DNA from: Bacteroidota bacterium
GTDB taxonomy: Bacteria > Bacteroidota > Bacteroidia > Cytophagales > Cyclobacteriaceae
NCBI GenBank assembly: GCA_018266435.1
Contig: JAFEAL010000013.1
Coordinates: 26,684 to 90,683, forward strand
Direction: 5' to 3'
DNA: 64,000 nucleotides
Made by a program: the position numbers and the translations under genes. Shown here in pieces: positions 17,374 to 26,445 of the stretch. How positions within the stretch are numbered: the stretch's first letter is position 1; each line of letters opens with the position of its first letter. A model generated the notes under the pieces. The model was not told where the DNA came from and ran no database searches. It saw only the letters and a program-made list of their open reading frames with translations.

Positions 17374-18030
17374 TCAGTTCTTTTGAAGTTCTTTAACATA
17401 CTTAGCTATCTTCCAACGGTCTTCTTCGCTTACCTGCGATCCATGTGCTCCCATCAATCCTTTTCCGTAGGTAATTACATGGAAAATATGGCCTTCTGTT
17501 ATGTTTTTGTAAGCATCCCCTCTTAAGTTAGCAACACCGGGGTATGAACTATGTTCTTCTCCATTAATTTTTGCTCCTTGTGCCACCTTACCATCTCCTC
17601 CGCCCTTAGCGCCATGGCAATGTTTGCAATATGTCTCGTATAAAACCTTGCCTTGTTCTAAAACTATACCTGTTGTGTCTTTAATTGGGTTGATCAATTT
17701 ATCAGCTGCTGCTAATCCTTGCTCATCGTTCGTTCCCCGGTAAGGAAGCCACCCGTGTGCATCTCTCCTAACCACGTTTTTAGGAGGCTGACGTAAATTC
17801 ATTTTGTAAGGATTGTAAGGATTTGAATTAAAAAATTCTCCTTTCCGGTTATCCAATGCTTCAAAGTACCAACCGGCATTTTCATCGGTAATTTGAATGA
17901 GTGGTTCGTAGGCCACTGAGTGGTACATGTTGGGAGCATATTCAAGCCCTTGATAGTCTCCACCTGCTTTGCACCCCGCTAGGGCTACTGCAGCAGAAAC
18001 TCCTATGAGTAAATTCGTAATTGATCGCAT
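17374..18030 (-). CDS. actE: Alternative complex III cytochrome c subunit ActE (lipoprotein)
   Basis: A 218-residue monoheme c-type cytochrome. It has a lipoprotein signal (LAGCKAGG, lipid-modified Cys at about residue 20), then an extended region, and a cytochrome c domain with heme motif CKHCH (about residues 136-140). A distal Met is likely in GKGLMGAHGSQ. It accepts electrons inside alternative complex III and is the likely exit point to the CuA subunit of the neighbouring oxidase. It follows actD by six bases. Confidence 0.94.
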   Translation of the reverse strand: MRSITNLLIGVSAAVALAGCKAGGDYQGLEYAPNMYHSVAYEPLIQITDENAGWYFEALDNRKGEFFNSNPYNPYKMNLRQPPKNVVRRDAHGWLPYRGTNDEQGLAAADKLINPIKDTTGIVLEQGKVLYETYCKHCHGAKGGGDGKVAQGAKINGEEHSSYPGVANLRGDAYKNITEGHIFHVITYGKGLMGAHGSQVSEEDRWKIAKYVKELQKN

Positions 18031-18036
18031 ATCGAA

Positions 18037-18561
18037 TTAAAAATTCTTTTCGTTTACTTCTGAAGCACCCTGATCTTTTAACATCCGGCTGATTTCTTCT
18101 TTGCTTAATTTATTGTCGGCCAAATCCACTGCCATTACGTGTTTATCATCAGTGCTGCGAAGATCAAATTGACGCGGCCAGCCATACGGCTTCATGTTGC
18201 TTACAATTAAAAAAGTAATCACCATACCAAAAGCCGAAAGCAGCACGGTAAACTCAAAAGTTACGGGTATAAAGGGTGGTAATGAGGCGTGATTTTTTCC
18301 GCCTATATCCATCGGCCAATCATATCCTAACATCCAAATTTGAGTAAATAATGCCAGGCAAGTTCCTGTCAAGCCAAACATAAAAGCAGCAATGGGTAAT
18401 CTGGTTCTGCGATACCCCAGCGCTTCGTCCAATCCGTGTACCGGAAATGGGGAATATACTTCATGGATGCGAAGTCCTTTCTCACGCACGTTTTCTACCG
18501 CGTGAACTAATACGTCTTCATCATCAAAAATTCCGACTACAAAATTTTTATCGTGTTCCAT
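18037..18561 (-). CDS. actD: Alternative complex III subunit ActD (DUF3341)
   Basis: A 174-residue DUF3341 protein: a cytoplasmic N-terminal part (FVVGIFDDEDVLVHAVENVREKG), two membrane helices (about residues 58-80 and 98-122) and a cytoplasmic tail. ActD is a membrane subunit of alternative complex III without cofactors. The spacing to actC (one base) and actE (six bases) fits a single transcript. Confidence 0.94.
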   Translation of the reverse strand: MEHDKNFVVGIFDDEDVLVHAVENVREKGLRIHEVYSPFPVHGLDEALGYRRTRLPIAAFMFGLTGTCLALFTQIWMLGYDWPMDIGGKNHASLPPFIPVTFEFTVLLSAFGMVITFLIVSNMKPYGWPRQFDLRSTDDKHVMAVDLADNKLSKEEISRMLKDQGASEVNEKNF

Positions 18562-18562
18562 A

Positions 18563-19936
18563 TCAATGTTTCTTTTCTGAAGTTGATTTGACTATACTTT
18601 TCACCTCGGCCATGTTGATCATCGGGAAAAATTTGGCAAACAGTAAAAATGCAGTAAAGAATAACCCAAATGTGAAGATGTATTGCCCCACATCATACAT
18701 CGTTGGATGAAACATTGACCAACTTGACGGGAGAAAATCGCGGTGCAGAGAGATGACAATGATTACAAACCGCTCGAACCACATTCCAATGTTTACGATG
18801 ATCGAAATAATAAAGGTAGAAACAAGGTTGGTACGGATTTTCTTAAACCAGAATAACTGAGGTGAGATTACGTTGCACGTCATCATGGACCAGTACGCCC
18901 ACCAATATGGCCCGGTAGCCCGGTTAATAAATTCGTATTGCTCGGCAGGAACTTGCCCGTACCAGGCAATAAAAAATTCAGTGATGTAAGCTATCCCCAC
19001 GATCGAACCGGTAATGATAATAATGATATTCATCAACTCGATGTGATAAATTGTAATGTAGTCTTCGAGTTTAAATAATTTACGTGTTACCAAGAGGAGT
19101 GTCAACACCATAGCAAAACCGGAAAAGATGGCACCCGATACAAAGTAGGGAGGAAATATAGTAGTATGCCAGCCAGGAATCAGCGAAGTGGCAAAGTCCA
19201 TTGATACAATGGTATGAACCGACAAAACCAACGGAGTTGATAGCCCTGCTAAAATTAATGCAACTGACTCATACCTCATCCATGTTTTTGCTCCCCCACT
19301 CCATCCAAAACTGAGCGCGTTATAGATCATGGCTCTAAGGGGGTGTCCTTTGCGCACGGCACGGTCTCTGATCACTGCAAAATCAGGAATCAGACCCATG
19401 TACCAAAACAAAAGTGAAACTGAAAAATACGTTGAGATTGCAAACACGTCCCACAGCAGAGGTGAGTTAAAGTTTACCCACAAGGAGCCAAATGTATTAG
19501 GTAATGGAAGCGACCAAATAGGACCAATCCACAACCGGCCCATGTGTGCCAACGGAAAACTGGCGGCACAAATCACCGCAAAAATTGTCATGGCTTCGGC
19601 TGCCCGGTTAATTGACATTCTCCATCGCTGACGAAACAATAATAAGATAGCCGAAATTAGCGTACCTGCGTGACCAATACCCACCCACCACACAAAGTTG
19701 GTGATATCCCACGCCCATCCTACGGTTTTATTAAGTCCCCAGACACCGACACCATTCCAAAGCAGCATCCAAAAACAATAAGCGCCTAACAGAAAGAGAA
19801 CAACCGAAACACTTATGGCTATCCACCAAAGGTTTGTAGGTTTTCCTTCAACTTGTCTGCTGATGTCTTCTGAAACATCCCTGACGGTCTTTCCGCCTGT
19901 TACCAGGGGTTCACGTATCGATGAGGTGACTTGCAT
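18563..19936 (-). CDS. actC: Alternative complex III subunit ActC (NrfD-like)
   Basis: A 457-residue integral membrane protein of the NrfD/PsrC family with about ten helices; in alternative complex III it forms the quinol-oxidising site together with the iron-sulfur subunit ActB. Conserved segments: [33 protein letters not shown] (about residues 74-106) and [33 protein letters not shown]. It lies between actB (29 bases) and actD. Confidence 0.95.
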   Translation of the reverse strand: MQVTSSIREPLVTGGKTVRDVSEDISRQVEGKPTNLWWIAISVSVVLFLLGAYCFWMLLWNGVGVWGLNKTVGWAWDITNFVWWVGIGHAGTLISAILLLFRQRWRMSINRAAEAMTIFAVICAASFPLAHMGRLWIGPIWSLPLPNTFGSLWVNFNSPLLWDVFAISTYFSVSLLFWYMGLIPDFAVIRDRAVRKGHPLRAMIYNALSFGWSGGAKTWMRYESVALILAGLSTPLVLSVHTIVSMDFATSLIPGWHTTIFPPYFVSGAIFSGFAMVLTLLLVTRKLFKLEDYITIYHIELMNIIIIITGSIVGIAYITEFFIAWYGQVPAEQYEFINRATGPYWWAYWSMMTCNVISPQLFWFKKIRTNLVSTFIISIIVNIGMWFERFVIIVISLHRDFLPSSWSMFHPTMYDVGQYIFTFGLFFTAFLLFAKFFPMINMAEVKSIVKSTSEKKH

Positions 19937-19965
19937 AAAATCGTTAAGCGTTTTCGTTTATTCGT

Positions 19966-22900
19966 TTAAGCGTGATCTACAGCTTTATCTTTATTTCTAA
20001 TTTTTGTGAGATAAAAAATATTAGGCTTAACACCGAGTTCTTCCAAAGCCCGATAGGCTCTCGGATTGCCAATCTTCTTATCAAAACCGTAATTAAACAC
20101 CTTCTCGGTAGTACCATCGTCTTTTTTCACCTCGATGTAGTGTTCAATCTTTAATAGTTTACTGAGTTTACTGTCTGGATTATTCATATCGCCAAACAAT
20201 ATTGCGCCTGAAGAACAAGCCGCCTGGCAGGCTGTTACTACTTCTCCGTCTTTCAATGTTCTCCGTTCGCGTTTAGCCTTCAACTTACCAGACTGAATTC
20301 GTTGCACACAGAACGAACATTTTTCCATTACCCCACGTGAGCGAACCGTTACATCAGGGTTTAACACCATTCTGCCCAAATCGGTGTTCATGGCCGGATT
20401 TGATTGATAAAACTGTTGATTATCATGGTATTTAAACCAATTGAATCTTCGCACTTTATAGGGGCAGTTATTGGCACAATAACGTGTACCAATGCAGCGG
20501 TTATATACCATTTGGTTCAAGCCTTCTGTGCTATGCGTGGTAGCTGCTACGGGGCAAACGGTTTCGCACGATGCGTTATTACAATGCTGGCACAACATCG
20601 GTTGGAATGTAACCTCGGGATTTTCTGCTGCTTTTTCGAGGCCTTTGTAATCTCCCTCTTTGGCATCGCTGCTGTAGTACCGATCAATGCGCAACCAATG
20701 CATTTCTCGCCTGTTGATAACTTCTTGTTTGCCAACCAGTGAAATGTTATTTTCTACATTACAGGCTACCACACATGAACCGCATCCTGTACAGGTGTTC
20801 AAATCAATAGCCATACCCCAGTGGTGGTTAGGGTAAGAATGGCCCTTCCACATGCTGATCGTTCCCGGATCTACTTTCTCGTCCCACTTAGTTACTTTAG
20901 GATTTTCTCTTCCAGCAAATGGATCTTCCTTGAATTCGGCAAGTGTAGCTTCTTGAATGATATTCTCGCGCCCCATGTAGGTTTGATGTATCTGTGTTTG
21001 CGCAAGTTGAAAATCATCATTCGTTTTCTCGATTGAAACGCCTGTTGTTGCACTGTAGTTCAGCGAACCGTTAAGCGAAGAAACCATGGGGTAAACATTT
21101 ACTCCAATGTTCTCGGCTACTAAGCCCACTTTTGTGCGGCCATATCCTAACGCAATGCCAAGCGTTCCTTCTGCCTGCCCCGGTTGAATCAATGCGGCTA
21201 CAATAACTGATTTTCCGTTGGCCGTAACTTTTACTTTTTGCGTATTGCCTTCTGCATCATTCTTAATGCCTAGCTTGGTCGCGTCTTTTTGCGACACTGT
21301 CACATAATGATCCCACACTGATTTTGTAATGGGGTCGGGTAATTCTTGAAGCAATGGATTGTTGGCTTGTGAACCGTTGCCCACACCGTAGCTTTCGTAA
21401 ATGCAAAGCTCAAAACCTTCGTTAGTTGCTTTGTAGCTGGAAGCAATGGCCGTGGCTGCCTGTTGTTCTTTGCCGGTAAATGACAGACTCTTTGAAGGTG
21501 CTTTGGTTTTGTCTTTCTCTTTGCCTTTTGTTTTTTCTTTGGGTGTTTCTTCTACAACTCCGGTTGACTGGTAAATACCATCATATAAACACTTATCCCA
21601 AAAAGCCTGAAAATCTCCGCCTTTAGAGTAGAACCAGTTCTTCCAATTTTCCTGAAGAACATTAAAATAATCTTCTGTTTTATCACCACTCCAAGCGAGG
21701 AAACTCAACTGTGCCTGTCGTGTTTTAAATATAGGCGTAATGGCCGGCTGAGATAAACTGTATGTATTTGGTTTAGGTTCAAAGTCACTCCACGACTCCA
21801 GGTAATGATGATCAGGAGCCATGTAAGCCGAAGCCGAAGCGGTTTCATCAGGTGTATAAGAAGTAGAAACCGTAAGCGAAATATTCTTCAGTGCACTACC
21901 CAACTCTTCGCCCATCGGATGGTCATAAACCGGGTTGCAGTTATAGAAAATAACCGCTCCTATTTTTCCCTCTTTGGCATCAGCAATGAATGTGGCCATC
22001 GCCTCATCATTTCCCTTTCTAAAGTTTACCGGAAGACTTGTATTGATCGTTGTTCCATAGCTTTCCAGCATGTCGTTAATTCCATTGATCAATACCTGAA
22101 CGTTTTTATCGTTCGATCCGCAAACAACCAACGCACTTCCTTTGTTTGCCCACAAATCTTCAGCCGCTTTTTCCAAGTGCTGGATTTTATCAATGCCAAC
22201 AGAGGTTGCTGACTTTCCTGCTTTTGCCGCAATCAAGTTATACAACTGAGCTACTACTAACCCAAGTTGTGAGGGTTTGATCATCGTACGATAATCAGCG
22301 TTTGCACCAGTTAGCGACAAATTTGACTCAAACTGATAGTGCCGTGACATCTCTCGTTTGTCTTCACTCACTTCCCGGGTTGAGGCATACTGTTTTGTAA
22401 ATTCGATGGGCGAAATCCATGTGCCTAAAAAGTCGGCATCAATACTTACTATGGTTTTTGCTTTGCTGAAATCATACGAGGGAATCATGGCTACGCCAAA
22501 ATTTTCTTCGTTGGCTTTAGCTACTCCATAAGCCGAAACCTGATCATACTGAATATGCTCTGTGGTGGGATATTTTGTTTTAAACTTAGCAAGAGTTGCC
22601 AGTGTACTTGGGCTCAGAATTGTATTGCTGATGATTCGGATAGCAGCGCCTTTTTCGGCTGCCTCTTCCAGTTTTAAAATAATTTCTTTGTCAATGGTTT
22701 CCCAATCAGTTTTGGAACTTCCTTTTTGCGGACCACGAAGTCTGTAGTTATCATACAATGAAAGTACCGAAGCCTCTACCTGTGCGCTCGTTCCACCAAG
22801 GGATACGGTTGATAAACTGTTTCCTTCTATTTTAATAGGCCGGCCATCCCGTACTTTTACTACAATACTGCAATAATCACCACCATTTACATACGATGAT

Positions 22901-23157
22901 GCGTAATAGTTGGGTATGCCTGGATCAGCATCTACCGGTTTCATCACATACGGGATTGCTTTTCTCACCGGAGCCTCACATGCTGCCAAGGAAGCCGCGG
23001 CCATACTAAAGCCCATCATGCGGAGGAAGTCTCTGCGTGAGTGACCGGGATTTTCTTCAACACCCAAATCAACAAATTCTTTGTCGGCATGTTTCACATA
23101 GGCCGAATCGTTCGTCAGTTGGGGTAACCCCTTCCAGTATATTTTATTATTACTCAT
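19966..23157 (-). CDS. actB: Alternative complex III subunit ActB (molybdopterin-like plus iron-sulfur domains)
   Basis: A 1063-residue periplasmic subunit. It has a Tat-type motif SRRDFLRMMGF (about residues 40-50) followed by a lipobox ending in Cys (SLAAC), so it is probably a Tat-exported lipoprotein. Residues about 75-720 form the molybdoenzyme-like domain (no Mo ligand is expected in this family). The C-terminal ferredoxin part has four cysteine groups: CTGCGSCVVAC, CQHCNNASCETVC, CIGTRYCANNC and CSFCVQR with CQAAC. In characterised ActB these hold three 4Fe-4S and one 3Fe-4S cluster. A Lys/Glu-rich linker (about residues 540-565, PKEKTKGKEKDKTK) looks like an unstructured insertion. 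Confidence 0.95.
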   Translation of the reverse strand: MSNNKIYWKGLPQLTNDSAYVKHADKEFVDLGVEENPGHSRRDFLRMMGFSMAAASLAACEAPVRKAIPYVMKPVDADPGIPNYYASSYVNGGDYCSIVVKVRDGRPIKIEGNSLSTVSLGGTSAQVEASVLSLYDNYRLRGPQKGSSKTDWETIDKEIILKLEEAAEKGAAIRIISNTILSPSTLATLAKFKTKYPTTEHIQYDQVSAYGVAKANEENFGVAMIPSYDFSKAKTIVSIDADFLGTWISPIEFTKQYASTREVSEDKREMSRHYQFESNLSLTGANADYRTMIKPSQLGLVVAQLYNLIAAKAGKSATSVGIDKIQHLEKAAEDLWANKGSALVVCGSNDKNVQVLINGINDMLESYGTTINTSLPVNFRKGNDEAMATFIADAKEGKIGAVIFYNCNPVYDHPMGEELGSALKNISLTVSTSYTPDETASASAYMAPDHHYLESWSDFEPKPNTYSLSQPAITPIFKTRQAQLSFLAWSGDKTEDYFNVLQENWKNWFYSKGGDFQAFWDKCLYDGIYQSTGVVEETPKEKTKGKEKDKTKAPSKSLSFTGKEQQAATAIASSYKATNEGFELCIYESYGVGNGSQANNPLLQELPDPITKSVWDHYVTVSQKDATKLGIKNDAEGNTQKVKVTANGKSVIVAALIQPGQAEGTLGIALGYGRTKVGLVAENIGVNVYPMVSSLNGSLNYSATTGVSIEKTNDDFQLAQTQIHQTYMGRENIIQEATLAEFKEDPFAGRENPKVTKWDEKVDPGTISMWKGHSYPNHHWGMAIDLNTCTGCGSCVVACNVENNISLVGKQEVINRREMHWLRIDRYYSSDAKEGDYKGLEKAAENPEVTFQPMLCQHCNNASCETVCPVAATTHSTEGLNQMVYNRCIGTRYCANNCPYKVRRFNWFKYHDNQQFYQSNPAMNTDLGRMVLNPDVTVRSRGVMEKCSFCVQRIQSGKLKAKRERRTLKDGEVVTACQAACSSGAILFGDMNNPDSKLSKLLKIEHYIEVKKDDGTTEKVFNYGFDKKIGNPRAYRALEELGVKPNIFYLTKIRNKDKAVDHA

Positions 23158-23181
23158 AGAGCGGTTCTAAAAAATAGTATA

Positions 23182-24444
23182 TCAATAATGACATTTTGAG
23201 CACTCCAGCCCGCCAATGTCTTCCACTTTCATTTTTGACTTGCTGCCTTTGGCCGCGTTGTGCAACTGCACGAGTCTGTCATAGTATGCATTGCCTTGCG
23301 TATTTACATCTGTCTTCCGATGGCAATCGATGCACCACCCCATGGTGAGTAATGAATATTGTTTCACTACTTCCATTTCTTCAATCGGGCCGTGGCAAGT
23401 TTGGCACTGAATGCCCGCCACATTATAATGTTGTGAGTGATTAAAGTAAGCCAAATCAGGCAAATTATGGATGCGAACCCACTCAATTGGTTTTTGTTTT
23501 CCCGTGTAAGAAGCAGTCTTTGCATCGTAGCCTATGGCTGCATAAATTTTTTGAATTTCAGGAGATTCTTTTTTTATCTGCGAGTGGCAGTTCATACAGA
23601 TATTGGGTGACGGGATATTAGCTTGTTTATCTTTAGTGGCACCTGTGTGGCAATACACACAGTTAATTTCATAAGCACCGGCATGAAGCTTGTGCGAAAA
23701 GGCAATTGGTTGCTTAGGTTGATATCCTTGCTGAATACCAATGGAGTAAAGTCCATCAATCACCGTTTTAAATGTAATAGCTCCAACAACAAACATCACC
23801 AGGAAAATAAATCCAGGACTTTTAACAAAGCCCGACCAAGTATAGGGGTTGTTTACCTCATCTCGGTCAGCTTCATCTAATTGTGTATCGTTGAGGTATT
23901 TCTTGAGTGCATTAGAAATTAAACTAAGAATGACCAGCATTAATACTAATATGATGATCATACCCACCAAAATAGCATCGAGGTAACCGGTTGGTACGGC
24001 TGATTCGGATGCACCGTTTCCGCTAGCCGCCTGTTGGCTGGCTGCGGGTGCATCTACTTTATCAGCTTCCGATTTCACATAAGCCAAGATGCTCATGATC
24101 TGATCATCAGTATAACTGGTAAAAGCCGTCATCTGGCTTTTGTTATACTCATTATACAAATTGTTGGCATACTTATCGCCACTGGCAATTACTTTGGCAG
24201 AATTGCGCACCCAATCTTTTATCCAAGCAATGGAGGGGACACGTGTTTCAACACCTGCCAATGCAGGGCCAACTAATTTTTGTTTTACGCGATGGCATGC
24301 TTTGCAATTGCCATTGAATAGCTCTTCACCAGCTTTGATTACTGCTGCGTCTTTTGAAATTTCTTGTGCTAAAGAAATGGTGGAAAGAGAGACGAGAAAG
24401 GCGAAGATAAATAACTTGAGTGAACCAACTAATTTTTCCTTCAT
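23182..24444 (-). CDS. actA: Alternative complex III multiheme cytochrome c subunit ActA
   Basis: A 420-residue protein with a signal peptide (cleavage after LAQ, about residue 27), a monoheme cytochrome c domain (CKACH at 47-51), two membrane helices (about 155-177 and 211-232) and a C-terminal pentaheme region with CVYCH 262, CMNCH 283, CQTCH 347, CIDCH 371 and CSKCH 415. That makes six CXXCH motifs. The C-terminal five match the pentaheme ActA; the first sits in a separate cytochrome domain before the helices. The Met at 24444 is chosen because it begins the signal peptide and because a longer frame from 24486 would start inside the promoter. Confidence 0.95.
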   Translation of the reverse strand: MKEKLVGSLKLFIFAFLVSLSTISLAQEISKDAAVIKAGEELFNGNCKACHRVKQKLVGPALAGVETRVPSIAWIKDWVRNSAKVIASGDKYANNLYNEYNKSQMTAFTSYTDDQIMSILAYVKSEADKVDAPAASQQAASGNGASESAVPTGYLDAILVGMIIILVLMLVILSLISNALKKYLNDTQLDEADRDEVNNPYTWSGFVKSPGFIFLVMFVVGAITFKTVIDGLYSIGIQQGYQPKQPIAFSHKLHAGAYEINCVYCHTGATKDKQANIPSPNICMNCHSQIKKESPEIQKIYAAIGYDAKTASYTGKQKPIEWVRIHNLPDLAYFNHSQHYNVAGIQCQTCHGPIEEMEVVKQYSLLTMGWCIDCHRKTDVNTQGNAYYDRLVQLHNAAKGSKSKMKVEDIGGLECSKCHY

Positions 24445-24483
24445 CGTGGTAGGTTTTGTAAACCGCTTTTTTTTCGGAACGCA

Positions 24484-24514
24484 CAAATCTACACTTCAAA
24501 GCCGTTTTTTCAAA
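24484..24514 (-). promoter_or_regulatory. Canonical Bacteroidota promoter of the act-cox operon
   Basis: On the minus strand, TTTG (24514-24511), a 19-base spacer and TAGATTTG (24491-24484) match the -33/-7 consensus TTTG-N19-TAnnTTTG exactly. Transcription should begin near 24478, giving a leader of about 35 bases before actA. Confidence 0.85.
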
Positions 24515-24767
24515 TTTATTTTATTCACAAGCAATTTTTTTTTCGATTGTGTCTGAGTTCTGTATAAAAAAATGAAGATGACTACTTGTGAAAACATCAC
24601 ACCTCCTCATTGTCTCCTGATGTTACTAATTTAGATTGATTATAAATTATATTTCCGCTATAGATACGCACTAAAGACAAAATTTTAGAGTTAAAAAAAG
24701 AAGTAATCCTTCAAATTGAAAGTAAAACCGGAGACTTCTACCGTAGTCTGCCCAGTAAGCAGGCAGG

Positions 24768-24795
24768 TTGCTCTGCATAGGCATTCTTATCTTTG
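24768..24795 (+). promoter_or_regulatory. Promoter-like site with no nearby gene
   Basis: TTG (24768-24770), 17 bases, TATCTTTG (24788-24795): the -7 box is a perfect match and the spacing equals that seen before the mlaE-type gene and leuS. The next plus-strand gene starts 345 bases downstream. Confidence 0.4.
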
Positions 24796-25139
24796 TAAAA
24801 GAACTCCGAATTAATAATTATCCTAAACTTATTACTGAATTAGATACTCAGTGAAGTGATCGTAGCTACAGTGAGCATACCCGAAGAATTATTTCCATCT
24901 GATAATATATGCTCAACTACTTTCTGTCATTCTTTTAATCAGCGCATAGAAATTTTACAGAAGACTTTAATGCATGGTGTCGTTTATTCAGGTGCAATAT
25001 TTCTTTATAAATGCTCTGTCTTTTTTCTTTGGATCTGTCGGTTTTTTGTAACTCTTTTTACAGGATGATAAAAATAATTTAGCAACTTTGTGAGTGGCTT
25101 TGATCATGAGCAGGTACTCAAAACTAAATTCCCAACAAA

Positions 25140-26381
25140 TTGAAACGGTCTTTCTTTTTATTACTGCTTACTGGAGCAGTTCATCTTTGTCATAGCCAAG
25201 CCACTGAGGTTCCCATTACACTCATAGATGCCACAAGTTGGGTAGCCAATGGCTCCCCCTTTACCATTACCGGATCTGTTTCCTTTTACGAAGGAGCCTT
25301 GCTCTCACCCCAAGAATGCCACAAACAACCGTTCAGGGTGGAAAATTTTCCTGAATTGTGGCCAGAAAAAAATGGTAAACGTTTAGAAACCGGAACCTAT
25401 TTAATCAGGGTGTTACTTCCCACCACACACGACAGCACGCTCGCTGTGTCTATTCCTGAAGTATATAATTCGTATCAATTGTATGCCTATGGAAAATTGA
25501 TTGCACAGAATGGCATAACCGGCAAAACAAAACAAGAAACCAAACCGCAGTGGCTACCCCAAACGGTTTCATTTAAAGTAGAGAACGACACCCTCAGTTT
25601 AGTACTTCAGATCGCTAATTTCTACCATGCAAAATCGGGAATAAAGAAACCTATCTTTCTTGGCTCAGTGAATCAACTGGAGCACCGGAAAACGATAAGT
25701 AAAAACTATAATTTAGTTGAGACCCTAATGTTGCTCATTACCGGGTTATTTTTTCTCGTCCTTTCTTTTATCAATTCAAAAAAGGGTGCCCCATTTTATT
25801 TTGCTATGCTGTGCATTACTTGGGCAATCCGGTCGGTTTTCTCCAATAATTATCTGTTTGCCACTTACTACCCTGATTTCAGTTGGGTGGCCACAGTGCG
25901 CATTGAGTACATCACTTTATATTTTACCATGATTTGGGCAATTTTAACTATAGCCAATCTTTTTCAAAACGAAACCAACTTGATCATTAAGTACAGTCTG
26001 GTTATGGTCAATTTTGTTTTTGTAGCTTTTTCGATTTTTACAGACCCAAGAAACTTCACAGAAGGACTTAATATTTATTTGATTGTCTCAGGTTTGCTTC
26101 TATTCTATGTTGGGTACATCGTTATTCACGCCTGGGTAAATGAACGGACAGGCTCAGGGTTGCTCACGCTTTCTATTATATTGGGGTTGATCATTTTCTC
26201 TTACGATATTTTTGTGTACGAGGGGTTTTCAACGTATGAGCCGGTGATCTTTGGTATTGGCTACATTTTTATTTTCATGCTTATCGCATGGGCACTGGCC
26301 ATGCAACTCAACCTGATCAAAAGCAAACAGACACCCACCAATAGCCTTACCTATGAAGACCTCTACAAAAAAGAAGACTGA
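25140..26381 (+). CDS. 7TM-DISM membrane receptor without output domain
   Basis: A 413-residue protein: signal peptide (residues 1-20), an extracytoplasmic beta-rich sensing domain to about residue 190 (7TMR-DISM extracellular type; segments such as GTYLIRVLLPTTH and SYQLYAYGKLIAQNG), and seven hydrophobic helices (about 195-390). Proteins of this architecture normally continue into a histidine kinase, cyclase or DNA-binding domain. This one stops after about 20 cytoplasmic residues, so it must signal through a partner or act otherwise. The start is a TTG at 25140: an in-frame stop lies just upstream and no ATG fits, while the TTG gives a good signal peptide. Confidence 0.82.
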   Translation: MKRSFFLLLLTGAVHLCHSQATEVPITLIDATSWVANGSPFTITGSVSFYEGALLSPQECHKQPFRVENFPELWPEKNGKRLETGTYLIRVLLPTTHDSTLAVSIPEVYNSYQLYAYGKLIAQNGITGKTKQETKPQWLPQTVSFKVENDTLSLVLQIANFYHAKSGIKKPIFLGSVNQLEHRKTISKNYNLVETLMLLITGLFFLVLSFINSKKGAPFYFAMLCITWAIRSVFSNNYLFATYYPDFSWVATVRIEYITLYFTMIWAILTIANLFQNETNLIIKYSLVMVNFVFVAFSIFTDPRNFTEGLNIYLIVSGLLLFYVGYIVIHAWVNERTGSGLLTLSIILGLIIFSYDIFVYEGFSTYEPVIFGIGYIFIFMLIAWALAMQLNLIKSKQTPTNSLTYEDLYKKED

Positions 26382-26397
26382 ATTTTAATTCTTCCTG

Positions 26398-26425
26398 TTG
26401 AAATCGCCACTTTAGGCTACTTTTG
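26398..26425 (+). promoter_or_regulatory. Putative leuS promoter
   Basis: TACTTTTG (26418-26425) matches the -7 box TAnnTTTG; a TTG (26398-26400) lies 17 bases upstream. The leuS start codon follows about 20 bases later. Confidence 0.5.
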
Positions 26426-26445
26426 TAGTTTCTATTTTTCAGGAT

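Larger units (their letters stand above)
24445..25139. other. 695-base intergenic region between divergent genes
   Basis: This holds the act promoter (24484-24514) and a promoter-like site on the plus strand (24768-24795). Between 24800 and 25139 there is no frame with family features; short frames such as 24856-25068 have a GTG start and no recognisable pattern. The AT-rich stretch may be a long leader of the gene at 25140 or a remnant. No hairpin strong enough for a terminator is seen. Confidence 0.65.

Noticed and set aside
24856..25068. Possible 70-residue gene in the long gap upstream of the 7TM-DISM gene
   Set aside because: GTG start, no family pattern, odd composition rich in Phe and Cys, and no ribosome-binding context; a promoter-like site upstream is not enough.
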